The notes: a model not told the origin generated them from the sequence alone. A stretch of 64,000 nucleotides of DNA from Paenibacillus sp. MSJ-34 (GCF_018918005.1 NZ_JAHLPR010000037.1:1-64000), one strand, 5' to 3'. Positions 34,522 through 43,794 are shown, counted from the stretch's first letter. Numbers and translations: made by a program.

Positions 34522-34858
34522 GTGTCCTTATTGTGTCCGAAATGGCGGATAAATATGACAATTGCTTGAACTCATCGTTTTGCTGGTCTCCTGGCCTAAT
34601 AGCGAGAGATTAAGAGATTGGCGTAAATAGTCCCGCGAGATTATCTCTTATTATAATATAGAAACGATGCTAGTTGAACAATACCATGTTAGCCATGAAG
34701 CCGATCGCGATCGGTGCGGGATTTCTGCAAAAAGTCCGGGTATTCCATGCTAATGTTGGGGGAAGATGGTACAATAGGTAGAGGAATTTCGCATACATGG
34801 AACATCGCAACGATTAGAATGCGGTACTTATTTCGAAGAAATAGGATTGAGGTGAGTT

Positions 34859-35665
34859 ATGACTTCCTTACTCCCATCTGAACAGTTGATTAGAGAAATC
34901 GAATTATCGGAATTAGCGTATATGTATGACCGTATGGCCGCAATCCGGGATCGAAGCGGTAATCCCGAAGGGATAGAAATGCAATATTTCGGAAATGCGC
35001 TTTGTTTATACAGCAGAACCATGCCCTGGCCAACGTTTAATACTGTCAAAGGAATCGGCGGCGGCGACCTGGAATATCTGGACCGGATTATTCATTTTTA
35101 TCGGACGAGAGACCGGAAAGCCCAATTCGAAATTGTTCCTTCCCGCGAAGACCGGAATCTACTGGAGGCATTGTCCGAACGCGGCTTTTATCAATCCGGG
35201 TTTCATACGTCATTATATATCGAACCGACAGAAAATGCAGACGACAACCGGGACCGCATTGCAATTCATGAGTTAAGGGAAGATCAATTTGATCTCTATG
35301 CGACCATTCATTGCAGAGGAACGGGATTAACAGACGACGGAATTCCGTACGTTGCGGAGAATAATAAAGTCCTGTACAATCGGCCCGGCTGGAAATTTTA
35401 CATCGCCTACATGGATGAAAACCCGGCAGCGGTAGGGGTTATGTATATAAAGGACCGCATCGCTTCATTAACGTTCGCGGCGACTTTGCCCGAGTATCGA
35501 AATCAAGGATTGCAGCAAACGCTATTGCAAAGAAGAATTCGCGAAGCCAAACGGAACGGTTGCAAGCTTGCCGTAAGCCAATGCGCTTTTTTGTCGCAAA
35601 GCCATCGTAATATGGAGCGGGCCGGAATGAAGATAGGTTATATAAGGACGACCTGGACGGAGTGA
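34859..35665 (+). CDS. GNAT family acetyltransferase (two-domain)
   Basis: A 268-residue protein with two GNAT-like halves. The C-terminal half has the usable acetyl-CoA motif (IASLTFAATLPEYRNQGLQQ, R-x-x-G-x-x) and ends with the NMERAGMKIGY element; the N-terminal half (1-130) looks like a degenerate GNAT domain. The substrate is unknown. ATG 34859 has GAGGTGAG upstream. It stands alone, divergent from ahpC; 34522-34858 holds no gene beyond the ahp promoter. Confidence 0.82.
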   Translation: MTSLLPSEQLIREIELSELAYMYDRMAAIRDRSGNPEGIEMQYFGNALCLYSRTMPWPTFNTVKGIGGGDLEYLDRIIHFYRTRDRKAQFEIVPSREDRNLLEALSERGFYQSGFHTSLYIEPTENADDNRDRIAIHELREDQFDLYATIHCRGTGLTDDGIPYVAENNKVLYNRPGWKFYIAYMDENPAAVGVMYIKDRIASLTFAATLPEYRNQGLQQTLLQRRIREAKRNGCKLAVSQCAFLSQSHRNMERAGMKIGYIRTTWTE

Positions 35666-35749
35666 AAAGCGCCGCCCGGCCGACATCATTGTTGAGAAAT
35701 CCGAGCCTAGTTATAATAGTCGCAGATGTGTAAAATATGGAAGGAGGTG

Positions 35750-36307
35750 TTGGCCATCGCTTTCAAATTGCTGATCGTCCTATCCTTTGCTTGTTTTATT
35801 TTGACGAGTTGTACGGGAGGGAACGGTTCGCCGGAGGCGGCGCCGGCCGCTCGGCAGGAAGCCGTTCGCAGTGGCGAGAATCGACCTGCCCCCGGTCCGG
35901 ACGAATCGATGTTTCGTATCGAAGTAACCGTTCCGCCCGGGATTACGGCAGAGCAACCGTTTAAGGCAGAAGGGGCTTTGATCAATAAGAGTCCAACCGC
36001 ATGGGAGATGGAACATGGCGCCGATATGTTTACCTACTCCATTTACGACGGGAACGATAGGCCTGTTCTCCAAGAATGGAACACGATCGCCGTTACGAGT
36101 ATCGGAATCGGGACGACATTATCGCCCGATGCGGCATACAGCTATGACGGCCGCGAGCACACCAGCATTCCGCTAAACGAATTGACCGTCAAAGAACCGG
36201 GGGAGTATACCGTTGTGGCTCATGCGCAATTTACAATTCGATACGAGGGTAAGAGCTATCATTTTAAAATATCGTCCGATCCTTATGAATTTAATGTAAT
36301 GAAGTAG
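35750..36307 (+). CDS. Lipoprotein with BsuPI-like domain
   Basis: A secreted lipoprotein of about 185 residues. From TTG 35750 the signal peptide has Lys6, a hydrophobic core and the lipobox LTSC with the lipidated Cys at residue 21. After a low-complexity linker (GSPEAAPAARQEAVRSGENR) comes an immunoglobulin-like beta domain (FRIEVTVPPGITAEQPFKAE, YSIYDGNDRPVLQEWN) like the BsuPI intracellular-proteinase-inhibitor fold. The start is uncertain: AAGGAGG (35741-35747) is very close to the TTG, and the in-frame ATG at 35726 lacks a ribosome site. A TATAAT at 35712-35717 may be the -10 box. Confidence 0.72.
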   Translation: MAIAFKLLIVLSFACFILTSCTGGNGSPEAAPAARQEAVRSGENRPAPGPDESMFRIEVTVPPGITAEQPFKAEGALINKSPTAWEMEHGADMFTYSIYDGNDRPVLQEWNTIAVTSIGIGTTLSPDAAYSYDGREHTSIPLNELTVKEPGEYTVVAHAQFTIRYEGKSYHFKISSDPYEFNVMK

Positions 36308-36373
36308 AAGGTTTGGCGGTTTGCTTGCGAATCATGTACGATATAAACAGAACAGACCATGAGGTGATGCTTA

Positions 36374-37552
36374 ATGAAATACAATTTTGATCTCGTCGTA
36401 AACCGGAGAAATACGAACTCGTACAAATGGGACCAGACGAAGCAATTGTTCGGGGATGCAGATATCCTTCCGCTCTGGGTTGCCGATATGGATTTTGAAA
36501 GCCCGCCTGCCGTCAAGGAGGCGTTGATCAAGCGGGCGATGCAAGGAACCTACGGATACACGATACGATCTTCGGAATACGAAGCGGCGATCGTCAACTG
36601 GTTTGCAAGAAGGCATGGATGGTCGCTTGAACCCGCTTGGCTTGCGGATGTGCCTGGCGTCGTTACCGCGCTTAGTTTGGCGATCGATTTGTGCAGCGCT
36701 CCCGGCGAACAAGTCATTTTGCAATCCCCGGTTTACAATCCTTTCTATGACGTTATTCGGTTGAACGGGCGGAAAATCGCCGAAAGTCCGTTGATCATCA
36801 ACAATGGCCGATATGAAATGGATTATGGGCATCTTGAACAATTAATGAAACAAGGGGCCAAAACCATGCTGTTGTGCAGCCCGCATAATCCGGTGGGACG
36901 AGTGTGGGAGCGCGAGGAACTGCAAAAATTGAGCGAGTTGTGCTTGAAATACAATGTGCTGATCATCTCCGATGAAATTCATTGCGACTTGGTGCTGCCG
37001 GGATATAAGCATATTCCGTTTGCATCGTTGTCTGAAGAAATTGCGGCACAAACGGTTACTGCGACGGCGCCGACCAAAACGTTTAACTTGCCCGGATTGC
37101 AAAGTTCGTTCGTAGCGATCTCCAACCGCGAATTGAAGCGGCGTTTCGATGATCGCCTTAAGATGTTAAGCCTCCATTCAATGCCATACTTTAATGTGGA
37201 CGCAGTGACTGCCGCATATAACGATGGGGAGGAGTGGCTTGACGAACTGCTCGTCTACCTGCAGGGGAACGTTCAATTCGCGATCGATTATTTGGAACGC
37301 CACTTGCCGCAAGTGAAGGCCATTCGCCCGGAAGGAACCTATCTGTTATGGGTCGATTACCGTAATTTGGTTGGCAGTGCCGAAGAGATCAAAGATCTGA
37401 TGTTCAAGCAAGCGAAAGTCGCATTTACGGAAGGATCGATATACGGTGAAACGGGACTGGGGTATATCAGAATCAATTATGCCTGTCCGCGTTCCGTGCT
37501 GCATGAAGCGTTGGAACGTTTCTGCCGCGCCGCTCAAACGAAGGTTCGATGA
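36374..37552 (+). CDS. patB: PatB/MalY-type aminotransferase (C-S lyase)
   Basis: A PLP enzyme of fold type I, 392 residues. It resembles PatB/MalY cystathionine beta-lyases, which split cystathionine or related thioethers to a thiol, pyruvate and ammonia. Features: N-terminal LPLWVADMDFESPPAV (family hallmark), the phosphate-cup region VPGVVTALS, CSPHNPVGRVW, SDEIHCDLV, and the PLP lysine K235 in TATAPTKTFNLPGL. GAGGTGATGC precedes ATG 36374. A HAD phosphatase gene follows after 41 bases, possibly in the same transcript. Confidence 0.88.
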   Translation: MKYNFDLVVNRRNTNSYKWDQTKQLFGDADILPLWVADMDFESPPAVKEALIKRAMQGTYGYTIRSSEYEAAIVNWFARRHGWSLEPAWLADVPGVVTALSLAIDLCSAPGEQVILQSPVYNPFYDVIRLNGRKIAESPLIINNGRYEMDYGHLEQLMKQGAKTMLLCSPHNPVGRVWEREELQKLSELCLKYNVLIISDEIHCDLVLPGYKHIPFASLSEEIAAQTVTATAPTKTFNLPGLQSSFVAISNRELKRRFDDRLKMLSLHSMPYFNVDAVTAAYNDGEEWLDELLVYLQGNVQFAIDYLERHLPQVKAIRPEGTYLLWVDYRNLVGSAEEIKDLMFKQAKVAFTEGSIYGETGLGYIRINYACPRSVLHEALERFCRAAQTKVR

Positions 37553-37593
37553 ACCGCCATAACAATATCGCATAACGAAGGAGAGCATACTTG

Positions 37594-38247
37594 ATGGAAG
37601 CATTTATTTTTGACATGGACGGAGTGATTATCGACAGCGAGCCGCTTCATTTCGAAGTCGATATCCATACGATGAAACATTTCGGGATTGAGATCACCCA
37701 GACCGAACTTGAAAGATTCGTAGGGATGACGAATCCCGAGATGTGGGACATTCTTACGCGGGAATATCAAATGCGGCAGTCGGTTTCGGAAATTATCGAA
37801 TATCAATTATCGCTGAAAATTGAAAGGTTGAGATCGCTTGATATTGGCCCGATCGACGGAATTGCGAATTTAATCTCCGAGTTGAAGAGATTCCGAATCC
37901 CGATGGCGCTCGCTTCCTCGTCACCGCGCGCATTTATTATGGCGGTTCTGCAAAAGTTCGGTATCGTAGGCGAGTTTGCCCGCATTGTGAGCGGCGAGGA
38001 AGTGAACAAAGGCAAACCTGCGCCCGATGTATATTTGGAAGCGGCCAAGCTGCTGGAAGTACGTCCCGGCCAATGCGTCGTGCTTGAAGATTCCATGCAT
38101 GGAGTCGCGGCGGCCAAAGCGGCGGGAATGAAATGTATCGGATTCGACAATCCGAATTCCGGGAATCAAGACTTATCGAATGCGGATGTCATTGTAACAT
38201 CGATCAGGGATATTCGGGTGGAAGAACTTCTGAAACAGGGGGATTGA
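37594..38247 (+). CDS. HAD-superfamily phosphatase / beta-phosphoglucomutase-like
   Basis: A 217-residue HAD hydrolase of the beta-PGM group. The nucleophile motif is FDMDGVIIDSEPLH, motif II is LASSSPR, motif III is the Lys in GKPAPDVYLEAAK, and motif IV is VLEDSMHGVAAAKAAG. The helical cap inserts after motif I. The substrate may be a sugar phosphate. The reading starts at ATG 37594, just after a TTG in frame, with AAGGAGAG upstream. A hairpin at 38291-38312 ends the unit. Confidence 0.88.
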   Translation: MEAFIFDMDGVIIDSEPLHFEVDIHTMKHFGIEITQTELERFVGMTNPEMWDILTREYQMRQSVSEIIEYQLSLKIERLRSLDIGPIDGIANLISELKRFRIPMALASSSPRAFIMAVLQKFGIVGEFARIVSGEEVNKGKPAPDVYLEAAKLLEVRPGQCVVLEDSMHGVAAAKAAGMKCIGFDNPNSGNQDLSNADVIVTSIRDIRVEELLKQGD

Positions 38248-38290
38248 GTTATCGTTTGCCGGTTATGCAAAATAATGTTGCAGATGAAGT

Positions 38291-38320
38291 AAGGGGCGCG
38301 GGTGCGCCCCTTGTTTCGTT
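38291..38320. terminator. Two-way terminator between HAD gene and P-type ATPase
   Basis: AAGGGGCGC (38291-38299) and GCGCCCCTT (38304-38312) form a perfect 9-bp stem with a 4-base loop; TTGTTTCGTT follows on the plus strand. It serves the converging units. Confidence 0.78.
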
Positions 38321-40496
38321 ATATTCGCGTTTCCGCTCTGCGCTTGCGATCCAGCAGCACGGTCAAGCTAAGCAGCGTGACGATGATGGTCGCGCCCATA
38401 TCGGACAAGATCGCGATCCAAAGCGTCAGCAGCCCCGGAATGGTGAGCAGCAGGGCGATCAGCTTCAAGCCGAGCGCAAGCGCAATATTCGCCTTGATGA
38501 TGCGGTTCACCTTTTTGCCGATCGAAATCGCTTCGGGAAGTTTGCCGAGATGATCTTGCATCAATACGATGTCCGCCGTTTCGATGGCGCTGTCGGTGCC
38601 TTTGCCCATCGCGATGCCAAGCCCGGCGGAAGCGAGAGCCGGCGCATCGTTGATCCCGTCGCCGATCATCGCCACTTGGCCGTCGGAAGCGAGCTCTTTG
38701 ATTTTCTCCACTTTTTGCTCCGGAAGCAGTCCGCCGTAGCAGGAAGTAACGCCTACCGCTGCGGCAACCTTCTCGGCGGTGCGCTGATGGTCGCCGGTCA
38801 GCATGACCGTGCGGCGGATGCCGCTGCGATGAAGGGCGGCCACCGTTTCCGCGCTCTCCGGGCGGATTTCGTCGGCGATTCCGAACACGCCCAGTATGCC
38901 GTGTTCATCGGCGACGATGACGAGCGTCAAACCTTCCGCTTTCAACCTTTCGATATCTTTCCGCGCCGCCTGGCTTTTCGGAACGGATTCGACGCTTTTT
39001 TCATTGCCGAGATAATAGGTTCGGCCGTCGATCCGCGCTTCTATCCCTTGGCCGGACAAGGTACGAATGTCTTCCGGTTCGGCGGCGGCAGCCCCGACCT
39101 TCTCCACATGCTTCATGACGGCCTTTGCAAGCGGATGAGAGGACGTTTTCTCGATGCCCGCAGCGATGGAGTAGAAGCGCTCCTTGTCGTAAACGGCCGT
39201 TTGCTCGACATGCGGCTCGCCCAAAGTCAATGTTCCCGTTTTATCGAAGGCGAGCGTATCGATTTTGCCGAGCTGTTCCAGGAATACGCCGCCTTTGACG
39301 AGAATGCCGTTGCGCGCATTGCGGGTAATTCCCGACACGAGCGCGATCGGCGAAGATAAGATCAGCGCGCACGGGCATCCGACGATCAATACCGCCAAGC
39401 CTTGATAGAGCCATGTTTTCCAGTCGCCCCCGAGCAGCAAAGGAGGCACGAGCACGACCAATATGGCGACGGCGAGAATAAGCGGAGTATAATATTTGGC
39501 GAATCGATTGATGAATAATTCCGTCGGCGTTTTCGTTTCTTGCGCTTCCTCGACCAGATGCAATATTTTGGCCAGGGAAGAATCTTTGTACGCCTTGTCG
39601 ATGCGAACTTGCAGCACTCCTTCGTTATTAATGCTGCCTCCGAATACGGGTTGTCCTTCCGCTTTATCTACCGGAAGCGATTCCCCGGTAATCGCCGCTT
39701 CGTTGACGGAACTGCTGCCCGCGATAACCGTCCCGTCGGAAGGAATTTTCTCGCCTGCGCGTACGAGCACGATATCCCTGATTTCCAGCGAGGAAATCGG
39801 GACGACCCGTTCCCGGCCGCCGGCGATAAGAACGGCTTCCTTCGGCGCCACTTGCAGCAGCGACTCCATCGAACGGCGCGCCTTTTCCATGCCCATGCCT
39901 TCAAGCAATTCGTTCAAGCCGAACAATATGGCGACCAGCGTCGCTTCTTTCCATTCGCCGATAAGCACGGCGCCGATGAGCGCGATCGTCATCAGCGTGT
40001 CGATATTGAACTTGAACCGCGCCAGATTGCGCAAACCTTTCATAAAAGTAACATATCCGCTGATTGCAATCGAAAATAAATACATCGCAATCGCCGCAAC
40101 GTCCGGTATGAATTGCTGCAATCCGATCGCAAGAACGAATACGGCCGCAGCGGCGATAAGCAATACTTTCATTCGATTCGTCGATCCATGGCTATGATCG
40201 TGACCGTCGCCGGCGGAATGGTCATGCGCTCCGTTTTCGCCGGCATGGCTGTGCCGATGATGATGCCCGGCATGCTCCGGATGGGAAGCTCCGCCCGCGT
40301 AAGATTGATCGATATAAGCGCCGTCGCTGCGCAAAATTTGTTCAACCTCGGCGAGCGAAATATGTTCGTCGACCTTCAATTTGCCGGTGTTGTAACTTAA
40401 TGTAGATCCTTCGCCGTGTTCCAGTTTTTGAATTTTTTGTTCCAGTTCGCGGGAACAGTTGGCGCAGGACAGACCTTTCACTCTGAATTCCAACAT
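38319..40496 (-). CDS. cadA: Heavy-metal (Zn/Cd/Pb) P1B-type ATPase
   Basis: A 725-residue metal-exporting P-type ATPase. An N-terminal HMA domain has C11-A-N-C14, followed by a histidine-rich linker (HPEHAGHHHRHSHAGE and more), the CPC metal-channel motif (VGCPCALILSS), the phosphorylation site DKTGTLT, the HP dipeptide (TSSHPLAKA) and GDGINDAPAL. CPC plus the His-rich stretch and the zinc-type ArsR gene upstream suggest Zn/Cd/Pb rather than Cu. It lies 32 bases after the ArsR gene in one operon. The symbol is a family-level choice; zntA is equally apt. Confidence 0.9.
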   Translation of the reverse strand: MLEFRVKGLSCANCSRELEQKIQKLEHGEGSTLSYNTGKLKVDEHISLAEVEQILRSDGAYIDQSYAGGASHPEHAGHHHRHSHAGENGAHDHSAGDGHDHSHGSTNRMKVLLIAAAAVFVLAIGLQQFIPDVAAIAMYLFSIAISGYVTFMKGLRNLARFKFNIDTLMTIALIGAVLIGEWKEATLVAILFGLNELLEGMGMEKARRSMESLLQVAPKEAVLIAGGRERVVPISSLEIRDIVLVRAGEKIPSDGTVIAGSSSVNEAAITGESLPVDKAEGQPVFGGSINNEGVLQVRIDKAYKDSSLAKILHLVEEAQETKTPTELFINRFAKYYTPLILAVAILVVLVPPLLLGGDWKTWLYQGLAVLIVGCPCALILSSPIALVSGITRNARNGILVKGGVFLEQLGKIDTLAFDKTGTLTLGEPHVEQTAVYDKERFYSIAAGIEKTSSHPLAKAVMKHVEKVGAAAAEPEDIRTLSGQGIEARIDGRTYYLGNEKSVESVPKSQAARKDIERLKAEGLTLVIVADEHGILGVFGIADEIRPESAETVAALHRSGIRRTVMLTGDHQRTAEKVAAAVGVTSCYGGLLPEQKVEKIKELASDGQVAMIGDGINDAPALASAGLGIAMGKGTDSAIETADIVLMQDHLGKLPEAISIGKKVNRIIKANIALALGLKLIALLLTIPGLLTLWIAILSDMGATIIVTLLSLTVLLDRKRRAETRI

Positions 40497-40528
40497 GCCG
40501 GTCCCTCATTTCAGTTGATAGTAGGTAG

Positions 40529-40852
40529 CTAATCGTGACAAGCGTGGTGAATCGCCTGCGACAACAAATCCATGACGTGTTGATCGTCATGGGAATAATA
40601 CAACGTCGTGCCGGCCCGTCTGAATTTCACCAGCCGCAAGTTTTTCAAAAACCGAAGCTGGTGGGAAACGGTCGATTGCAGCAGCGACAGCTCATCGGCA
40701 ATTTCGTTCACCGAGCATTCCTTTTGCGACAGCAAATGCAATATCCGGATTCGCGTCGTATCCGACAACGCCTTGAACGTTTGCGAAACCATAAACAACG
40801 TCTCGTCATCCAATGTTTCGCACGGTTGTTTCGTATCCCCTGTTTGCTCCAT
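40529..40852 (-). CDS. ArsR-family zinc-type metal sensor (CzrA-like)
   Basis: A 107-residue winged-helix repressor. DNA binding helix: [20 protein letters not shown], preceded by [16 protein letters not shown]. The C-terminal helix has D90, H92, H103 and H106 with exactly the D-x-H-x10-H-x2-H spacing of the alpha-5 zinc site of CzrA/SmtB. There is no N-terminal CadC-type CxC site (C10 is single). It controls the P-type ATPase gene downstream. ATG 40852 is chosen (AGGCGGTG upstream); the longer frame to 40990 has no ribosome site. Confidence 0.88.
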   Translation of the reverse strand: MEQTGDTKQPCETLDDETLFMVSQTFKALSDTTRIRILHLLSQKECSVNEIADELSLLQSTVSHQLRFLKNLRLVKFRRAGTTLYYSHDDQHVMDLLSQAIHHACHD

Positions 40853-40874
40853 AAACGCACCGCCTAACATGATT

Positions 40875-40902
40875 ATATGATTATCTATACATATATTATA
40901 AT
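40875..40902 (-). promoter_or_regulatory. Operator and -10 box of the metal-sensor/ATPase operon
   Basis: ATATGATTATCTATACATAT (40875-40894) is an imperfect palindrome (14 of 20 positions symmetric) in the CzrA/SmtB style. It abuts a minus-strand TATAAT (40902-40897), with TTGCGT as a possible -35 box 17 bases further up. Repressor binding would block the start site. Confidence 0.55.
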
Positions 40903-41015
40903 TCAATTGTCGAAATAACGCAAAGCATTTATGCCTATAAAATCGATTTTTTCGATTGATTTTATTCGCGCTTCCGCTCCCGTCTGGCAAATGTTAACGG
41001 CTCCCCCAATCCAAT

Positions 41016-41045
41016 GATTAGATTCGCCCGGATTTTCTCATACTA
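41016..41045 (+). promoter_or_regulatory. Sigma-G-type promoter of the spoVA operon
   Basis: GATTA (41016-41020) and CATACTA (41039-41045) are separated by 18 bases. CATACTA is a perfect sigma-G -10 and the -35 fits GHATR at four of five positions. In B. subtilis spoVA is driven by sigma-G in the forespore. Confidence 0.65.
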
Positions 41046-41079
41046 CATCTACGAAAGATTTGCAAAGGAGTGATTCGAG

Positions 41080-41715
41080 TTGCATCAAAAACTCACTCCC
41101 ACATTATATATTCGCTTGCGAAAACGGGTGCGGGTGCGAAAAGGGGAAGCGATTATATTGGGGCAAATTGCGGAGTTGCTCACGGAACCGGAATATGAGG
41201 CGAAAATAAAAGATTTGGAGGTTTTCAGACCGAAGCGGCAAGACGGCAACATCGTGCTTGTCGATATGCTGCAGATCGTCCGCCTTGTAAAGGGCGTTGT
41301 CCCCGAGATGGCGGTGGAATACTTCGGCGAACCGCATACCTTGGTCGAAATCGGCGATGCCCCGAATCGCCCCAATATCGTTCTGTTTCTGCTTGTTTGG
41401 CTGCTGCTTTTTTTCGGTTCCGGTTTGGCGATCATGAATTTTCACGCCGATGTCAGCATGATGCCGGTTCAGCAGCGCATCGTCGAATTGATTACCGGCA
41501 AAAAAGACGAACATCCATATTTATTTCAACTCGCATACTCGCTAGGAATCGGCTTCGGGATGATCGTATTCTTCAACCATGTGTTCAAGAAAAAATTCAA
41601 CGAAGAGCCGACGCCCCTGGAAGTGGAAATGTTTCTGTATCAAGAAAATTTGAATCAATTTGTCATTACGGAAGAATATTGCCGCTTGCATGAAAAAGGT
41701 GAACGGATTGACTGA
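41080..41715 (+). CDS. spoVAA: Stage V sporulation protein AA
   Basis: The 211-residue first protein of the spoVA operon. It has a soluble N-terminal half (1-105; YIRLRKRVRVRKGEAIILG) and two membrane helices (about 105-122 and 150-170) with a cytoplasmic tail. In Bacillus SpoVA proteins move dipicolinic acid into the spore and out on germination. The start is TTG 41080, with AAAGGAGTGAT upstream. It overlaps spoVAB by 26 bases. Confidence 0.9.
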   Translation: MHQKLTPTLYIRLRKRVRVRKGEAIILGQIAELLTEPEYEAKIKDLEVFRPKRQDGNIVLVDMLQIVRLVKGVVPEMAVEYFGEPHTLVEIGDAPNRPNIVLFLLVWLLLFFGSGLAIMNFHADVSMMPVQQRIVELITGKKDEHPYLFQLAYSLGIGFGMIVFFNHVFKKKFNEEPTPLEVEMFLYQENLNQFVITEEYCRLHEKGERID

Positions 41716-42133
41716 TTTACTGAAAACGGCTTTCAGCTCCTTTGTCGGTTTCGCGGGCGGAATCGCTGTGGGAGGAGGCATGGTGGCGCTGTTCGTCGTA
41801 CTCGATATTATTCCCCGGTTGGCCCAATTGACGCGCTCGTACCATAAAGTGCATTGGTTCGAAGGAGCGATGGTCAGCGGGGCGCTATATTGGACGTTCG
41901 CCGACTTCTGGAATTGGATCGTGCCCTCCGGGCAGCTTGCAACAATCGCGGTTGGTTTGTTTCACGGCGTGTTCATCGGCATGCTTGCCGCGGCGTTGAC
42001 GGAAGTGTTGAACGTTCTGCCGATCTTGGCCAAACGGCTTCATCTTATCCCGTACATGTTTGGACTGCTGCTGGCCATGGTCCTTGGAAAAATTGCCGGA
42101 TCGCTGTTCGATTGGTTCGTTTATCATCAATAG
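41690..42133 (+). CDS. spoVAB: Stage V sporulation protein AB
   Basis: A 147-residue polytopic membrane protein with about four helices and the family text VGFAGGIAVGGGMVALFVVL, FEGAMVSGALYWTFADF and PILAKRLHLIPYM. ATG 41690 lies inside the end of spoVAA; GTG 41699 is an alternative. It is followed by spoVAF after 17 bases. In most Bacillus species spoVAC, AD and AE come next; they are absent here. Confidence 0.9.
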   Translation: MKKVNGLTDLLKTAFSSFVGFAGGIAVGGGMVALFVVLDIIPRLAQLTRSYHKVHWFEGAMVSGALYWTFADFWNWIVPSGQLATIAVGLFHGVFIGMLAAALTEVLNVLPILAKRLHLIPYMFGLLLAMVLGKIAGSLFDWFVYHQ

Positions 42134-42150
42134 TAAGGAGCATGCATCTT

Positions 42151-43794
42151 ATGGATAAAGATACGACATCGCAAGATCAATACCGGGATACCGATCCGAT
42201 TGCCGTCCTCGCATCGGGCGAGCATCCGGAGAAGGCCGGACCGGACGGCGAAAACAGCGAATTGAAGCGCAAAAGGAAAGAGGAGATCTCGAATTCGTTG
42301 GAGGAATCCGTCGTTTACTGGCAAGACACGGACCGGATTTCCAAAAAATTGGACGAATCGAAACGTACGTTAAAAGAAGTCGTCGGGCTCGACAATGCGT
42401 TCGACCTCGTCTTTCGCGAAATGACGTTCGGCGGCAGGCGGACCGGGTTGTTTTACGTCAACGGGTTTGCCAAGGACGACGTGTTGACCGAAATATTGAA
42501 ACGTCTTACTTATTTGGATAAAGAGCAAATATCGGCCAATGCGATCAAAGCTTTCATGGATTGCTACGTTCCGCATATTCAAGTGGAGAAAGTGACGAAA
42601 ATGAGCGAGGCCATTAATTACGTCCTGGCCGGCGGAACGGCGCTATTCGTCGACCAGGAGCAAGCCGCCCTCATTATCGACGCGAAGGTGTTCCCGAGCA
42701 GAGGGCCGGAGGAGCCTTCGCTGGAACGGGTCGTACGGGGCGCCCGCGACGGCTTTACCGAAACGTTGCTGACCAATGTCGCGCTCGTTCGGAGACGCAT
42801 CCGCGATCCCGGATTGAAGCTGGAATTGGTTCAGGTAGGCCGGCGAACGAGAACGGACGTATGCATCGCATATATCGACGATATCGCGGATGGGAAATTG
42901 GTTGAGTCCGTACGAAGCAAAATCGAGAACGTGAATATCGACGGCCTGCCGCTCGCGGATAAACAATTGGAAGAAGCGATTATCAATAAAGGGTGGTTTC
43001 CGTATCCCCTTGTAAGATATTCGGAACGTCCGGATGTCGTAGCCTCGCATCTGTTGAGCGGTTGCGTCGTTCTTATGGTCGATACCTCCCCAAGCGTTAT
43101 GGTCCTGCCCACCACGTTTTTCGATTTATGCCAACACGTGGAAGAGAACCGGCAGACGCCTTTCATGGGAACATACATGATGTGGGTTCGTTTCCTCGGC
43201 ATCGCGGTCTCCTTGTTTCTGTTGCCGTTATGGCTTCTTCTCGCCACGAAACCGGGAATCGGGCCGGCGTTTCTGGAATTTATCGGACCGAATAAAACGG
43301 GGAAAATTCCGATCATCGGCCAATTTCTTATCGCCGACATCGGCGTGGACTTGTTGCGCATAGCCGCCGTTCATACGCCGACCCCGCTTGCGACGGCAAT
43401 GGGCTTGGTCGCCGCCATTATGATCGGCGATATTGCGATAAAAGCAGGATTGTTTGTCAACGAAGTCGTACTTATGATGGCTGTCGCGGCCATCGGCATG
43501 TTCGCCACGCCCAGCTATGAATTGGCGCTCGCCAACCGGATCGTGCGGCTGGCGCTGCTGGTGGCCGTAGCGATATTCGGCGTGCCCGGCTTCGTGGTGG
43601 GAGTGACGCTGTTCATTCTGCTGCTCGCTACGCATCGGTCGTACAATTCCTCTTATCTATGGCCGTTTATACCATTTAATGCAAAGGCGCTGACAAGTAC
43701 GGTTTTCCGCAAGCCGGTGCTCAATGTGAAGCTGCGGCCGAGTTTTAATAAAACGGACGATAGCACGAAAATGCCGCGGCGGGCCCGGAAATAA
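42151..43794 (+). CDS. spoVAF: SpoVAF / GerA-family spore membrane protein
   Basis: A 547-residue protein of the GerA/SpoVAF family. The hydrophilic N-terminal part (about 1-315) has VYWQDTDRISKKL, RRTGLFYVNGFAKDDV and LVQVGRRTRTDVCIAYIDDI; the C-terminal part has about five membrane helices (HTPTPLATAMGLVAAIMIGD, FATPSYELALANRIVRL). SpoVAF forms a complex with other SpoVA or germinant-receptor proteins in the inner spore membrane and helps germination. ATG 42151 is chosen, with AAGGAG 10 bases upstream. lysA follows, as in B. subtilis. Confidence 0.9.
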   Translation: MDKDTTSQDQYRDTDPIAVLASGEHPEKAGPDGENSELKRKRKEEISNSLEESVVYWQDTDRISKKLDESKRTLKEVVGLDNAFDLVFREMTFGGRRTGLFYVNGFAKDDVLTEILKRLTYLDKEQISANAIKAFMDCYVPHIQVEKVTKMSEAINYVLAGGTALFVDQEQAALIIDAKVFPSRGPEEPSLERVVRGARDGFTETLLTNVALVRRRIRDPGLKLELVQVGRRTRTDVCIAYIDDIADGKLVESVRSKIENVNIDGLPLADKQLEEAIINKGWFPYPLVRYSERPDVVASHLLSGCVVLMVDTSPSVMVLPTTFFDLCQHVEENRQTPFMGTYMMWVRFLGIAVSLFLLPLWLLLATKPGIGPAFLEFIGPNKTGKIPIIGQFLIADIGVDLLRIAAVHTPTPLATAMGLVAAIMIGDIAIKAGLFVNEVVLMMAVAAIGMFATPSYELALANRIVRLALLVAVAIFGVPGFVVGVTLFILLLATHRSYNSSYLWPFIPFNAKALTSTVFRKPVLNVKLRPSFNKTDDSTKMPRRARK

